Assembly: GCA_963693365.1 (NCBI GenBank) | Contig: CAVNZM010000006.1 | Coordinates: 11,346,001 to 11,410,000 of the forward strand | From: Amoebidium appalachense | Lineage: Eukaryota > Ichthyosporea | Direction of reading: 5' to 3' | Length of the DNA: 64,000 nucleotides | In this document: piece after piece, positions 30,621 through 59,745 of the stretch | Position numbering within the stretch: the first letter of the stretch is position 1 | How the letters are laid out: each line of letters opens with the position of its first letter | Position numbers and translations under genes: made by a program | The notes under the pieces: model-generated | Seen by the model: only the letters and a program-made list of their open reading frames with translations | Database searches by the model: none | What the model was told of the DNA's origin: nothing

Positions 30621-32764
30621 CTGGCCCCCCTGCCCCCCCGCGTACCCTACTCCCCGCAAGTTTCGAATGCCCTACTACCAGCCCTTTCTATCCCTCCCAC
30701 CGTTTCTCCTGTGCAGCACCCTCGATATCACCTTTAAGCTTCTTCTCCTGCGCAGTATGTTCTTGTGTCCTTTCCGGTCTGTTCCCACTATGCGTGTGTT
30801 TGTCCACCTGCAGTGTGTCTATGCGTTATCTCCTAACCAAAGTGCCTGCGCAATCTTCTCGCTTCTTACTTTTCCGTGTGGCGTGTATGTGTCCTGTGGT
30901 GTTCGTGTGTGTGTGTGTGAGCATGTGTGAGTGGCTGAGTGAGGGAGTGATCGAAAGTGTGAGCAATATCTGCTGTGAGGTGAGAGTATATGTGGAAGAC
31001 GGCGTGCACTTGTGTATGGGTGTTATGGCGTGTCGTGTTGTTAAGGTACTCAGGTAGTATGTTGAGGCACACACGCATACGTCTTAAGGAGTATGTGTAA
31101 AAATAAGCAAGCAGTGCAACTTAAGAACGTGCACGGCCGAGTCTTGTAGATCCACCGTGCCATGCTTTGCCCTGCAGCCTGTGTGTTTGGGGTTCCTGCA
31201 AAGAGGCATCCAGCATGCATCTTTGCTCCGTGAACCGTCAATCGAAAACAGGGATCCCCCGTCACACTCTTTTCCGTTCCCAAGCGGCACAAGTTGCAGC
31301 GGTTGCTGGTACTTCCCTATAGTGATGGGGAGGGGGGACTTACCCTCCAGCGGGCGCCACGTACCAAGCGAGTCAGGGCGGCGGTGGCGCGCTGCCGCAG
31401 GTCGGGACAGGAAAGCGGCATGGCGTGTGGGCTACATAGCCAGGGTGCAACCGTTGCGCCTGGGTGGCCTTGGGGCAGCCACAGGAACAGCTGTCGGGAA
31501 AGTGCGCCTAGAAGCCAGGCTTGCACCTGTTTCTCTCTACTTACATGTAGCCCCAGGATTCTGTGGGCGCCAGGTCACTCGAGCTCTGAGGTGAGCCTCG
31601 AGCTTGGGAATTCTTGGTCGATTGGTTCAGAACGCACCCGGTCATATGCTTACGAATATGGCTAGGAAATAAGGAGGATGGTTGGCTTATCTGGATAGGC
31701 GCCATGTTCACACATCCGAGTGTGGGACTCGGCTAAACTTCTGAAATACGATACGTACACATGGCCTATTTATTATCTTGAAAACGTGTATTGCGCGACA
31801 AAACAACCATAATTATGCACGAATATGTATGGACAACGCACAGACACCCTAATTCACCTAATACACACGTGCCTCGTGCACTGTGACATTCATGTTGCGT
31901 TTTGATTCGCTTTACAGCATGGACAATGTATGACCGGTTTCTGATTGGTGAATAGATGACCTGCTGCGAGTCACTAATTGGTTGAGTCTTGCCCAAATCT
32001 GCCATACCGATATGACCTGTCTGCTGATTGGCTGCATCTAACCTCTACGTAATTGTATTTAGATCCTGTTGCCCAATGTCAAGATGCTAGGCAGATTGAA
32101 CTCTGGTCTATTATCAACATAGCACTGCGAGGAGGTCCAACGTAATATGCTTATATTGTCGGTAAATTAGTTCTATTTTGTGCTAAAATATTGTTGGTGG
32201 GGAGTCTAGTTGACACAACAACACTGCCAATTCCCAATCAGCAGTCGGAACAAAAATGATATATGCACTTGCATCTTATGCGAGGAGCAGGCTCTCTCAA
32301 ACGTTATAATTGCCTGGACACGTTCCTGCTCCAGATTTCACGATTGGCCATGGCAGTGCACAGGCTACACTAAACCCCACCCACTTGCTGATATTGGCCA
32401 GTATTGCCGTGGTGCAGGCACACACTGATTCTATGTGCCCCCATGGATTAGCCTTGCACTCGAAGCAGGCGGACAGTAGCTAGGGAGCTCGAAGGCCGTG
32501 CAGTCGGTGAATCGCACATACGTGGTGCTGGGCACACAACCCAGGCAGTGTGGAACGTTCAAGGACAGACCATTCATTGACTCTTTGCCTTTTAGATGTG
32601 TTACCGAATTCAAAAAACAAACCCTGTAGTGGTTGTCGAACGTTCCCTTACTGTCAGTTATCAGTCTAGTGCTTCGTCTCGCCAGATTTGTGCAGAACAT
32701 TTTTGGGCAACACACCACAACCAAGTTAGCTTACACCCCGTGTCTGGTGCCGTTAATCGTGAAA
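29900..32764. other. intergenic interval, no supported gene
   Basis: Should contain the missing 5' exon and promoter of the beta-helix gene (minus) and the promoter of the subtilase (plus). It includes a G39 run (30234-30272) and a C-rich tract (30500-30620). Between 31.6 and 32.4 kb there are several TGATTGG or CGATTGG (inverted CCAAT) motifs. GC-rich open frames at 31050-31660 have no recognisable domain. Confidence 0.55.
30234..30272. repeat. G39 homopolymer
   Basis: Run of 39 G, continuing after single-A breaks to 30298. Confidence 0.92.
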
Positions 32765-37430
<4,666 letters not shown>

Positions 37431-37583
37431 CCTTATCATTATTTAGACATTGCATGAATGATGGCTTGCTGACACGGCAAGACACTGAATCAATTTGAAT
37501 AGTTGCTTTTACTTAATGGGGCCAACAGGCTACCCAGTTAAATATTCGCGCCATACGTATGCTACCCCTTTATATCTTGCCCA

Positions 37584-37589
37584 AATAAA
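37584..37589 (+). terminator. polyadenylation signal AATAAA, subtilase
   Basis: AATAAA lies 154 bp past the subtilase stop. The CBP/p300 gene ends on the opposite strand only 325 bp from that stop, so the two 3' ends probably meet or overlap. Confidence 0.55.
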
Positions 37590-37755
37590 ATGCCCCAATT
37601 CGTGCCCAATACGCCTGCCGGTACATGCGCAAAACTAATGCTCAAGGCCAGCCGGTTTCGTCCATAATACTACATTAGCTTTCGTTCGATGTGTGTTCGA
37701 CTACAGTGTTCATACATGGTGCAGTGGCCATACACGCATACAGTTTTGCAGTGTC

Positions 37756-50671
<12,916 letters not shown>

Positions 50672-51625
50672 CTACCCGTCCACTGGTGTCAGCTTAAACG
50701 ACAGCACACACTGCACGTGTTGTTCTGGAATCACATAGAATTCTGTGAATACTCCCGGGCACTACGAGCACAAAAGACAAAGTGCACTGCATGTAAGAAG
50801 TACCTGCAAAAGGGGGAAGAGGGCGTGGTCGTGTGCCTAAGCAACTAGACAAGCTGGTAGTGTCCACCCGTAGTAGTTTGTTGTCCTACACACTCACAAT
50901 GTGACCTTGCCTGTAAACGGCCCAGAAAGCTGAGGATGCACACTCACAATGTGACCTTGCCTATAAACGGCCCAGAAAGCTGAGGTTGCACATCAAAACT
51001 ACTACAGCGGTCCCCCCTTACAGACAACACACCCTTTAGAGCAGGCAAGGACACTCCATATTGCCACACGCAAGGAACACACCTCGTTGTTGCGTCTGGG
51101 GTGGGTGACACCCACATCAAGAGGGTAGCTGGTGCCTAACACGTCTGTCTAATGTCTCTGCCTGTCTCGTGCTCCGCCTGCTGCGTACTGCCGCTCTCGC
51201 CGCCTATTCTAGGACCGTACACACAGTGTTTTTTCCTCGTGAGTAACTATTGTACGCGTGCCAGTACTAACAGCAACCCCAAGGTCCAAACTCATCCACC
51301 GGACAACGTCTACGTAGCGCTTGACCTTCTACGTCACAAGAAAAGTGTCTGCACAATGATAATAAAGAAAAGGCTACCGTTGTCTCTACGTCGCCTCTAC
51401 CTGCCTGCCTGTCTCTTCGTTTCCTCGGTACCCTACTAACATCGGTTACACCTTTTTCCTGCTCTCTCTCCTTCCCCCCAGCTGGCCTCAGTAGCCTTTA
51501 GAAAGCCGTCGTAATCACGTCGTCCAGTGTTCGCGCGCGCAGGCTGCAACGGCCTGAATCAGTGGAATAGCCGGCGAGAAAGCATTAAACCCACAACAGT
51601 TTAATGTTTTAGCTCCAAGGCATAT
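50672..51625. other. interval upstream of CBP, no gene seen
   Basis: Should contain the 5' exon and promoter of the CBP gene (minus). It holds a 52-bp tandem duplication. A small plus-strand frame (51152-51439) directly before the retrotransposon has no recognisable feature. Confidence 0.5.
50888..50993. repeat. 52-53-bp tandem duplication
   Basis: Two copies of a segment starting CACACTCACAATGTGACC and ending CGGCCCAGAAAGCTGAGG, differing at only one or two bases. Confidence 0.93.
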
Positions 51626-51683
51626 ATAAGCACATAAGCCGCTTAAAGAAGTATTTGCCCTCCCCCCCGCTCAGAAACCTATT

Positions 51684-53774
51684 GTGTGGCCTGTAGACCC
51701 ATCTATCCCCATAGAATCGATCCTCCCCTTTTTCAGTCCCGATGCCATATGGTCTGTGATATCTAGTTATAGCTCTAGTAAGTCTTGTGGACCTGATGGA
51801 CTCCCTGCTGGGTTTCTTAAAATCCTTGTTCCCTCCTACCCACAAAAGGAAAGTGATCGTGCTATTAAACCTGATCTTACTATCATGTTAAGCTCTCTCT
51901 TTTCTTGGTGTGTTAAATGTGGACATGTCCCGTCATCTTGGTTAGATACCTTAGTGATCCCCATAGTTAAGAAGGACTCTGAGGGCCCCATATCATCCTT
52001 TCGCCCCATTACACTAACCCAGGTTGTTCGTAGATTCTTTGAAGCTTGCTTACTTAGGTTATTTGCACATCACCCTAGGTTTCAATCTATTCTTCACATA
52101 CACCCATGCCAATCCGCTTTTCGTAAAAACAATTCATGTTATGTTCAAATAATGGCACTGCACGATTCTATGCAAGTTGGTGCACAATATGTTGGCTTTA
52201 TTGATTGGAAAACTGCTTACGATTCTGTCTCCCCTGGTCTCCTATGGGAAAAGCTTGCTGCACGGGGTGTACCACACTGCATTGGTGTTCTGTTAGAAGC
52301 ACTCTTGTCTCAAACCTATGGTAGAGCTGTGGTTAATGGGCATCTTTCATATGGTTTTGCTCGTACTAGAGGTCTCTTGCAGGGTTCATTGCTTAGCCCC
52401 TTTTTGTTTAACCTATTTATAGATGATTTGGCTGTCAAGATTTACGCCGAAAACGATGACCCTATTAATAACTTTCCGCCTGCACTTCTCTATGCTGATG
52501 ATCTGTCCCTCCTTGCCCGTACCCCTAGACGCCTGCAAAGATTGTTCGATGTAGTGTCAGAGTGGTGCAAGGCAAACCTTATGATCCTTAACATAGACAA
52601 ATGTGGTGTTCTTGTACCTGATATAGCTAACAATTTACACACATTTACATTATCATCTAAACCTGTACCTATAGTTCCAGAATACAAATATCTTGGTGTT
52701 CCGGTTGATTCTGTTGGTGTTATGTTTCCCCATATGGTCGAAAAGAGGGTAGAGTTGGCTCGTAAGCGGTTAGCTTTCTTCTCGGCTAATATTTTTAAAG
52801 ACACACCCCTCCATCCTTCTATTAGACTTACATTTATTCGCACTTTTGTCTTCCCGGCATGTGAATATGGTTTACCCCTTCTCGCCGCTTGGATCAAGAA
52901 AGAGAGAACTAGAGCGCTTAAACCCCTGGCAAATTTCCTTGAAGCAGAAGTTGCCTCCTTTCTATCTAACAACTGTTGTAAACCTGGGCCTGTAACGCTC
53001 TCGATATATGGTCTGGTCCCAATAGCTGCTAGAGTATCCTATCTCGCGCTGAAATTCAATAAGCACATAAGCCGCTTAAAGAAGTATTTGCCCTCCCACC
53101 CTCTCTTCTCTATCCGACCTGTCCCCTCCTCACCTCTCCCCTCTTTCCTCCCCTCTCTCTCCCCTTCTCCCCTGGGCACAAATACAAATAAACCCCGCAA
53201 TAGTGTGTGTGTGACTTTGGACTGCCACTTACTTATTAAACATGTACACAATCACAAGATAATCACGCAATATAACAAATGGAAAAAGATACCACACGAC
53301 ACTAGACCCGATGAAAGCATACACCTTCAAAAACTAAGCCTTATGTCTCGTTTTATATATACTGACCGCCTCAACCATATTGCCAAATATGGCACTCGCA
53401 AGTGTATAACACCTAAATACATATTACCTTCCTGTAGAACTGGTCTTTCTCTAGCTGATGGTATTATTGATCAATTACCACGCTTTTACTGTACACGTGC
53501 TATACAGTGGAGATCTAATAAGTATAAGGTGGCATCATTTGCATGCCCAAACAACACACACACACACCAGTTTAACCGGTCATGTATCGCCAAATGTAGT
53601 TTGATAGACCACATAATACCGCAACACACACACGTCACATTCACAACAGACACCCAGAAAGATAGCCTACCTGTAAATTACAACATCCTTGATTTTATAC
53701 TAAACACGCGTAACTACGACCTGTTTATTAGATGTATTGATTGGCTTGAGAAACACATCACTACAAAATTATAG
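51684..53774 (+). CDS. non-LTR reverse transcriptase (ORF2 C-terminal part)
   Basis: One open frame of 696 codons; the frame is open upstream, so the GTG at 51684 is only a nominal start and the true N-terminus is lost. The protein copies element RNA at a nicked target. RT motifs in order: GPDGLPAGFLK, FRPITLTQ, QSAFRKNNSC, VGFIDWKTAYDSVS (first catalytic Asp), GLLQGSLLSPFLFNLFIDDL, and the YADD box LLYADDLSLL (catalytic Asp pair), then NIDKCGVL and YKYLGVPV. The C-terminal 300 residues include WRSNKYKVASFACPN, as in other non-LTR ORF2 tails. No endonuclease or RNase H is visible. The frame is intact, so insertion may be fairly recent. The clade was not determined. Confidence 0.92.
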   Translation: MWPVDPSIPIESILPFFSPDAIWSVISSYSSSKSCGPDGLPAGFLKILVPSYPQKESDRAIKPDLTIMLSSLFSWCVKCGHVPSSWLDTLVIPIVKKDSEGPISSFRPITLTQVVRRFFEACLLRLFAHHPRFQSILHIHPCQSAFRKNNSCYVQIMALHDSMQVGAQYVGFIDWKTAYDSVSPGLLWEKLAARGVPHCIGVLLEALLSQTYGRAVVNGHLSYGFARTRGLLQGSLLSPFLFNLFIDDLAVKIYAENDDPINNFPPALLYADDLSLLARTPRRLQRLFDVVSEWCKANLMILNIDKCGVLVPDIANNLHTFTLSSKPVPIVPEYKYLGVPVDSVGVMFPHMVEKRVELARKRLAFFSANIFKDTPLHPSIRLTFIRTFVFPACEYGLPLLAAWIKKERTRALKPLANFLEAEVASFLSNNCCKPGPVTLSIYGLVPIAARVSYLALKFNKHISRLKKYLPSHPLFSIRPVPSSPLPSFLPSLSPSPLGTNTNKPRNSVCVTLDCHLLIKHVHNHKIITQYNKWKKIPHDTRPDESIHLQKLSLMSRFIYTDRLNHIAKYGTRKCITPKYILPSCRTGLSLADGIIDQLPRFYCTRAIQWRSNKYKVASFACPNNTHTHQFNRSCIAKCSLIDHIIPQHTHVTFTTDTQKDSLPVNYNILDFILNTRNYDLFIRCIDWLEKHITTKL

Positions 53775-53793
53775 CGCACGCGCACACACACAC

Positions 53794-53796
<3 letters not shown>

Positions 53797-53878
<82 letters not shown>
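53797..53878. repeat. (CA)n microsatellite in the retrotransposon 3' region
   Basis: About 80 bp of CA, starting about 20 bp after the RT stop codon. Confidence 0.93.
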
Positions 53879-53879
<1 letters not shown>

Positions 53880-53946
53880 CCAGCTGATACCGAGTGTCCC
53901 GAGGGGAGCCCCTTCACACAACCAGCTGATACCGAGTGTCCCGCCC

Positions 53947-53982
<36 letters not shown>

Positions 53983-55394
53983 GGGGAACCCCAACTAATT
54001 GATTTCTCCTTGTAGTCTTTATGGTGTCTCGTAGAGAAAGTAAACCCTGATATATAGTCACCACCCGACATCTATGTACGTGATCATGATATACCGCTGA
54101 GGGGATATTCCGAGCAAACCCCCCCCCCCATACCTGAGACTGGTTCTCTTTGCCTCGAGTAAACAGCGTAAACCCCCCCAGGCATATATATGCATGGGAA
54201 TAACGGTGAATTGCAATAAAAATTCCCATGGTTTCGATCTGAGGAAACCCAAAGAAAGTTCTAACATATACAAATTTGAAAGAAATTTGTCAATTACAAC
54301 ACTGCAGATACAAAAAAAGAGTTTAGAAGAAGACAGCCTACTGTTGTTCAAGAAATAAAGCCCCCAGCAACGGCTCCTTTGGAGGCTTTGCCTTGAGGGG
54401 CGGTAAACAGCACCCGTGACAGTACACAGGAACAAGCCAATCGGGTGTCCTGTATAAAATCATGACGTCACAAGGTGATCTGATGAGCGCCACATTCCTG
54501 AACGAGAAGAATCCAGGGGCCCGGGTACCATATCAGGAGCGGGCAATTTTTGAATTCTCCCTCCCCGGCCCCGCCGGGGAAAATTTGAGGTTTTTGGACC
54601 TCAAAGAAGTCAAATCCTGCAAAATCCACTACCGGGAGGCCAAAAAGGGTGATTTTACAAAAAAGGAGGGACATACATGAAAAAGAGAAAATGGGCGAGT
54701 TCAGTGGGCTGCCGATAAGTATATCTCGTGCTGGGCCGGTATACATGCTGCCGTGGTTGTTGCTGTAGACGGCAGTATGGCATCGCATGTGTCACGTGAC
54801 CTGCACGTGAATGCGACCATGTGCAGGCACTGAGTCTAGGGGGATTTGTATGTGTGTTTTGGAGCACCGACAAGGCAGAGCCAGGGTGAGGGATGTGTAA
54901 ACATGGAGTTTAGGGAGATCGTGCTGCTATTGTAACATGTGCACAAAACAGCCACGTGCACCGGCACACTCCGGTGTACAGAACAATAATATGCACATGC
55001 GTCACTGTAATATCATGTATGCGCATGCCGCACAAGGTTTAGGAGACCACCACAGTATATACTATTTTCTTTTGGTTGATATCCATGTAGGAATGGTGTG
55101 TTGCAGTTGTCATGATCAGCCTGAGGCAGGCACGTGCACTCACTGAAACACTAGAACTCATGAATAAAAAATACATTCGCTAAAAACGGCAAGGTAAATT
55201 TGGGGCCAAGCTATTATTTCCCCCTTTTAAACGTTTTTTTAGCTCCAAGAACTTCGACGCCAAAATTTCTATATTTGGCCATCGTATATGATAATGAACA
55301 CGTGTACTTAAATTAAAGTAGTTATATAAATATGAGCGGCCCGTTACAAATACAGTGACGAAAAACAGTGACCCACGAGCAGTTTTTCTTTCTA

Positions 55395-55395
<1 letters not shown>

Positions 55396-55444
<49 letters not shown>
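55396..55444. repeat. C49 homopolymer
   Basis: Run of 49 C followed by CA and CAC repeats. Confidence 0.95.
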
Positions 55445-55458
<14 letters not shown>

Positions 55459-56654
55459 ACACCAGACACACACACCACCACCACGGTGACCACCACCACC
55501 ACCACCACCACCACTCACCCCTTAAAAAAACCACACACATACGTGCACGTGTACACACACACACAGAACACCACCACCACCTCCACTGGACCCCATTTCC
55601 TCGTTGTTTTCTTAAGCCTTCAGACCAGTCCTGCACACTGGAGTTAAACAATTGAATTCACCTAGGCTGACATGCATCCACCCCCGCCTTCCACTTCCCT
55701 CCCCCCCACCCCCTCCCCCCACCCCCCCCACCCCCACCCCCTCCCCCTCGATGAAGAAGGGCCCCCGTAAGCCTTGGGGGGGGGGGGGGGAGGGGGGGGG
55801 AAGGGGAGAGGGGGGAGCTCTTGAGCCTCCGGGTAGGGAAGTGGGGTCCGGGGATCCGGAGAGGAGGGGGGGGGGGGGGGGGGGGGAAGGGGCATATAAT
55901 ATTGGGCCTAGATATCATAGTATGGGGCCCCGGGGGAGGGAGAGGTGGGGGGGGGGAGGGGGGAGGATCCACGGGAAAGACCTTTAGGTGCATGTTCTTA
56001 TTTATACCCCCTTCGAATCATCCCCCCTCTCCCCCCCCCCCCTCCCCCCCCCCTGAGTGCAGGCCGTGACGTAGCTACGATAACCCTGCAGAAGGCAACA
56101 AAAATGTATTAATTACTAGCACTATACATGTGTTCATAGTGCAGCTTGCACCACGTATGATCTCAGCAACTTTAAAGTAGTCACAAAGTTTAGTTATTTT
56201 CATTATTTTCATTGCTCTGAACTCTATTACTCTGAAATGATCACCGTGCATGTGCCGCAAGATAACAACCCTATATGTGTGCAGCTGCTGCCTGCAGGTT
56301 AGACTCGCTGAAAAGACAATTGTCAGTGTGCATCCGACGCTTGCAGCTGCAGCTAGCCTCTGCAACATTAATACTTGCCAAGTGAATGCTCTTACACTTG
56401 ATCATCATTCACTCAAAAAACCGAGGACCGACAGATTAAATATTAATGTCGATCCGAATGATCAGCAAGTGTCTATGCGTACTACTATATATACACACAC
56501 GTAAAATGCGAAGCTATCAGTTACAAGGCACACCTGCTGCACTGGCACACATACACATACACACCGGCAGATCGATGCTGTCAAAATTTACTTTCATGTA
56601 CTTCGTAGGTCCGACACAGGTGCACATGAACACGTACATATGTACAAGCCGCGC

Positions 56655-56785
56655 ACACACCACACCACACATACACACACACACACACACACTCACACAC
56701 ACACACGCACACACGCACACACGCACACACGCACACACGCACGCACGCACGCACACACACACACACACACACGCACGCACGCGCG

Positions 56786-56863
<78 letters not shown>
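56655..56863. repeat. (CA/CG)n microsatellite
   Basis: CA repeat with CACG and CGCG segments, then about 60 bp of perfect CA. Confidence 0.93.
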
Positions 56864-56864
<1 letters not shown>

Positions 56865-56921
56865 CACTGGGTGCGCTCGCTGGGGATTAGTTTTTTGGCA
56901 CGCTGTTGACTTTATCGTGTG

Positions 56922-56927
56922 TTTATT
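56922..56927 (-). terminator. polyadenylation signal AATAAA, exonuclease-transposase gene
   Basis: AATAAA on the minus strand, about 355 bp past the stop at 57282. Confidence 0.4.
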
Positions 56928-57281
56928 ATTTGCTATTTATTGGCCAGCGGCCAACATTTAAAAATATACTATATACCTAAAAATAGATACTGACTACGGC
57001 CAGCAGACATTATACACCTTCCAGGACACATTAACACCAATAGTCTAACACACCATACTCTCGATCACAAAGAATTCCTAACAAACAGAGAAAAGTGCAA
57101 AGGCTCTGTACTATTACTCAGATTCTAAATTTTAATTCTTTACAGTAAACTTCGGAATGAAAGCTAGCCCCCCCCCCCCCCCCCCCCCCCCTCCCCCCCT
57201 AACATGACTGTACGAAGAACAGGTATAACTTGAAGCACTACAACACATATGAGATCCGTTACATTGGTGTACATTCCAATA

Positions 57282-58930
57282 TTAGACACTAGTTTGGCTA
57301 CTCTGACTACTCTGAGATCCTGATTGGCTGCCTGCAGACTTGCGGCCACGATTACTTTGCTTTCGATCGTGCCATTGCAGCTGCGTCTCTCCAGCAGGTG
57401 GCAACGCCAGGCCCAGCACAGCAGATGCACGAGAAGGGGGTGGGAACTGCCCACCAGCCGAGGGCTGGCCCACATGGCCCAAGTAAGGATGGGGACCGTG
57501 CTGCGGCAGTAGCCCAGGCATGGGGAAGGCAGGGCCGGGCTGAGGCGGCATGATGCCCCACGGTGGGGGCCAGCCATGTGGGTGGTGCGGGCCTGGATGG
57601 GGTGCAGGGGGCATGTGCGGCACATGGCCCTGCTGCATGTCAAGCGCGGGTGCTGGTGGCATGGCATCCTGATTGGCTGCAACCCAACGTGGGCAGCTCT
57701 TGGCCCGATTGGAGCCGGGGCAGCCCTTGCCCTGGCGGCCACACGTCTTGCAGGTCTTGGGGGCTCTCTGGGGTGGCTGCATAGGAGGGGGCACCGGCAA
57801 ATCCATCTGCAGGGGCCCCTCAGGGCCAATGTTGCGATGCTTTTTGCCCACTAGCATGGGCAAGGGCCGCTCACGCTGCGCCCCTGCATCGACACCGTCT
57901 GGAACAGGGAGGGGTGGCAAGGGGGCAGGCCGTATGGTTGCTGGCACAGCGTCTGCCCTCTCCTCGCGCATACGCTTGCGGTGATCTGCCAGGCCCTCGT
58001 GTGTGGAGCGCTGTGCATGTGCCGTCTGCCAGGTCTTCCACTTGTCGAAATGCTTCTTGATGTAGGCCGCATCCTTCATGTAGATTCCCCCAGCCACAGA
58101 GGCAGCCTTGTTGAAGTCTTGGGCCAAAGCCTCGAACAGCTGGCCGTTGGGCTTTGCATGTGCCTTGTAGGTGCCCAGGAGCAGCGTGCTGAATAGCTTG
58201 CGCTCCTGAGGGGTAAGCACCGGAAGGAAGGGGATGGCCACATGTTGCTTCTGCGCCAGGAACTTGTAGTCGCCCCTCAGTGCAGGGTCCGGCTGTGGTG
58301 CACCACGCGCCACCTGGTTGCCCCCCCCCATGGCAGCACCGTCACCCTCCTCGACCTCACAGTCCTCTGGCCCGCCCATCACGCCATTGGCTGCAGGCTC
58401 GATGTTATCAGACGGAGGTGGGGGTGCGGGCACCGCAACTGGCTCCTGCGCCGGGGCATTGGCCACACAGGAGAGCGGGGCAAAGTTGAAGTACTCCTCC
58501 GGTAGCTTGTAGCAGCCTACGGGTACCCACTGGGGGTCGAGGTGATGGCCGTACAGCATCAGCGCCAGTGCCTCCATGTCGTCAACAATCCAGGGGCTGT
58601 AGTGGGGGGGCCCCGATGCCTGGCCCAGGCGGTTGCGGTAGTGTGCACGCAGGTTGTGGCGGTGGCGCCTATTGGACATGGTGGCGTCCAGCAGGCGCAG
58701 CGACATGCGTGTGGCCCCAAAGTGGGTGGCCAGGGGGTTGTGCACTGCCCCCTCCACCTCGTTGGTGCCCCGGATGCAGCGGTAGCGCATGAGCCCATCT
58801 GCGTCGGCAGTGGTCTCGTAGTAGAGGGGCAGGCCGGGGGGGTCCGACAGACAGCCATTTTGGGCGTGTTCGAGCAGCGACTGTGGGGGCACAAGCAAAC
58901 ATCAGAGAGATGGGTGGGTGGTGGTGGTGG

Positions 58931-58981
<51 letters not shown>

Positions 58982-59062
58982 GGGGGGGGATGGGGTTGCT
59001 AAGGAAAAAAACGAGCAGGGAAAGGCAAAAAACAACTGGCTAGGCAGCAAGGGCCGTGCGGG

Positions 59063-59130
<68 letters not shown>

Positions 59131-59713
59131 ATGTTTGGGGGGGAGGGGAGGGGGGGGGGGGGAGGCTAGGGTGTGCGTGTGTGTGCAGATGAACCAAGGA
59201 TGACAAATAAGCGAAGAATCTTTTCTGTGGTGGTGGAGTTGTTGGGCGCCTGCAGGGGGGGGGGGGGGGGGGGGATGTTGCCTCGAGTCTTTCAAAGCCA
59301 TCCTTCTTGAACAGAGGCTTGCCATCCGGTCCGGGCGGCACATCCTTGTAGGTGTTTTTGAACTCCACCAGCCGCGAGACCAGCGTGTATGGGTCGGGAA
59401 TAACCCGCCGGATGCGCTCCATGAAGTAGCTCAGGTCGCCGCCCTTGAGCTCGGTTTCAATGTCGATGCCCTTCTGCTCCAGCACCCCCTGTGAGGCAGG
59501 ATGCCAATATTAATTTACTACGCACACTGCAATTTGGGTTTGGTAGACTTTGATACCTGCCGTTATTGTAGGACCCCTCCCCTCCACCCCCCCCATCTTC
59601 TCCCCCAACACAAGTAAAAAATGCATGTGGCTATTTCCCCCCACAACCCTACATTATTTCTCTCTAGGCATATGAATAACCCCCACTCTCCTCCCCCCCT
59701 CCCCCCCCCCCCT

Positions 59714-59745
<32 letters not shown>

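Larger units (their letters stand above)
51626..53981 (+). mobile_element. 5'-truncated non-LTR retrotransposon
   Basis: Contains a reverse transcriptase frame, a 3' tail of (CA)n, two copies of a 24-bp sequence (ACCAGCTGATACCGAGTGTC plus CCG, at about 53879 and 53919), and an A32 run (53950-53981). No endonuclease is present, consistent with 5' truncation. The first 39 bp (51626-51664) repeat bases 53059-53097 of the element exactly and in the same orientation. The base composition (A+T-richer, no introns) differs from the neighbouring genes. Target-site duplications were not recognised. Confidence 0.88.
53982..57281. other. intergenic interval, no gene seen
   Basis: 3.3 kb between the retrotransposon and the stop of the exonuclease-transposase gene. 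It contains C49 at 55396-55444, a G-rich patch at 55776-55970, and CA/CG repeats at 56655-56863. Short frames at 54.05-54.8 kb were inspected on both strands and not recognised. Confidence 0.55.

Noticed and set aside
31050-31421. Possible two-exon minus-strand gene with a perfect GTAAGT donor (start at 31421)
   Set aside because: The nearest acceptor would make a 27-nt intron, and neither half resembles a known protein. It could still be a leader exon of another gene.
54000-54450. Small structured RNA (snRNA or snoRNA) after the retrotransposon
   Set aside because: A few short motifs recall C/D-box RNAs, but no complete box pair or closing stem could be drawn.
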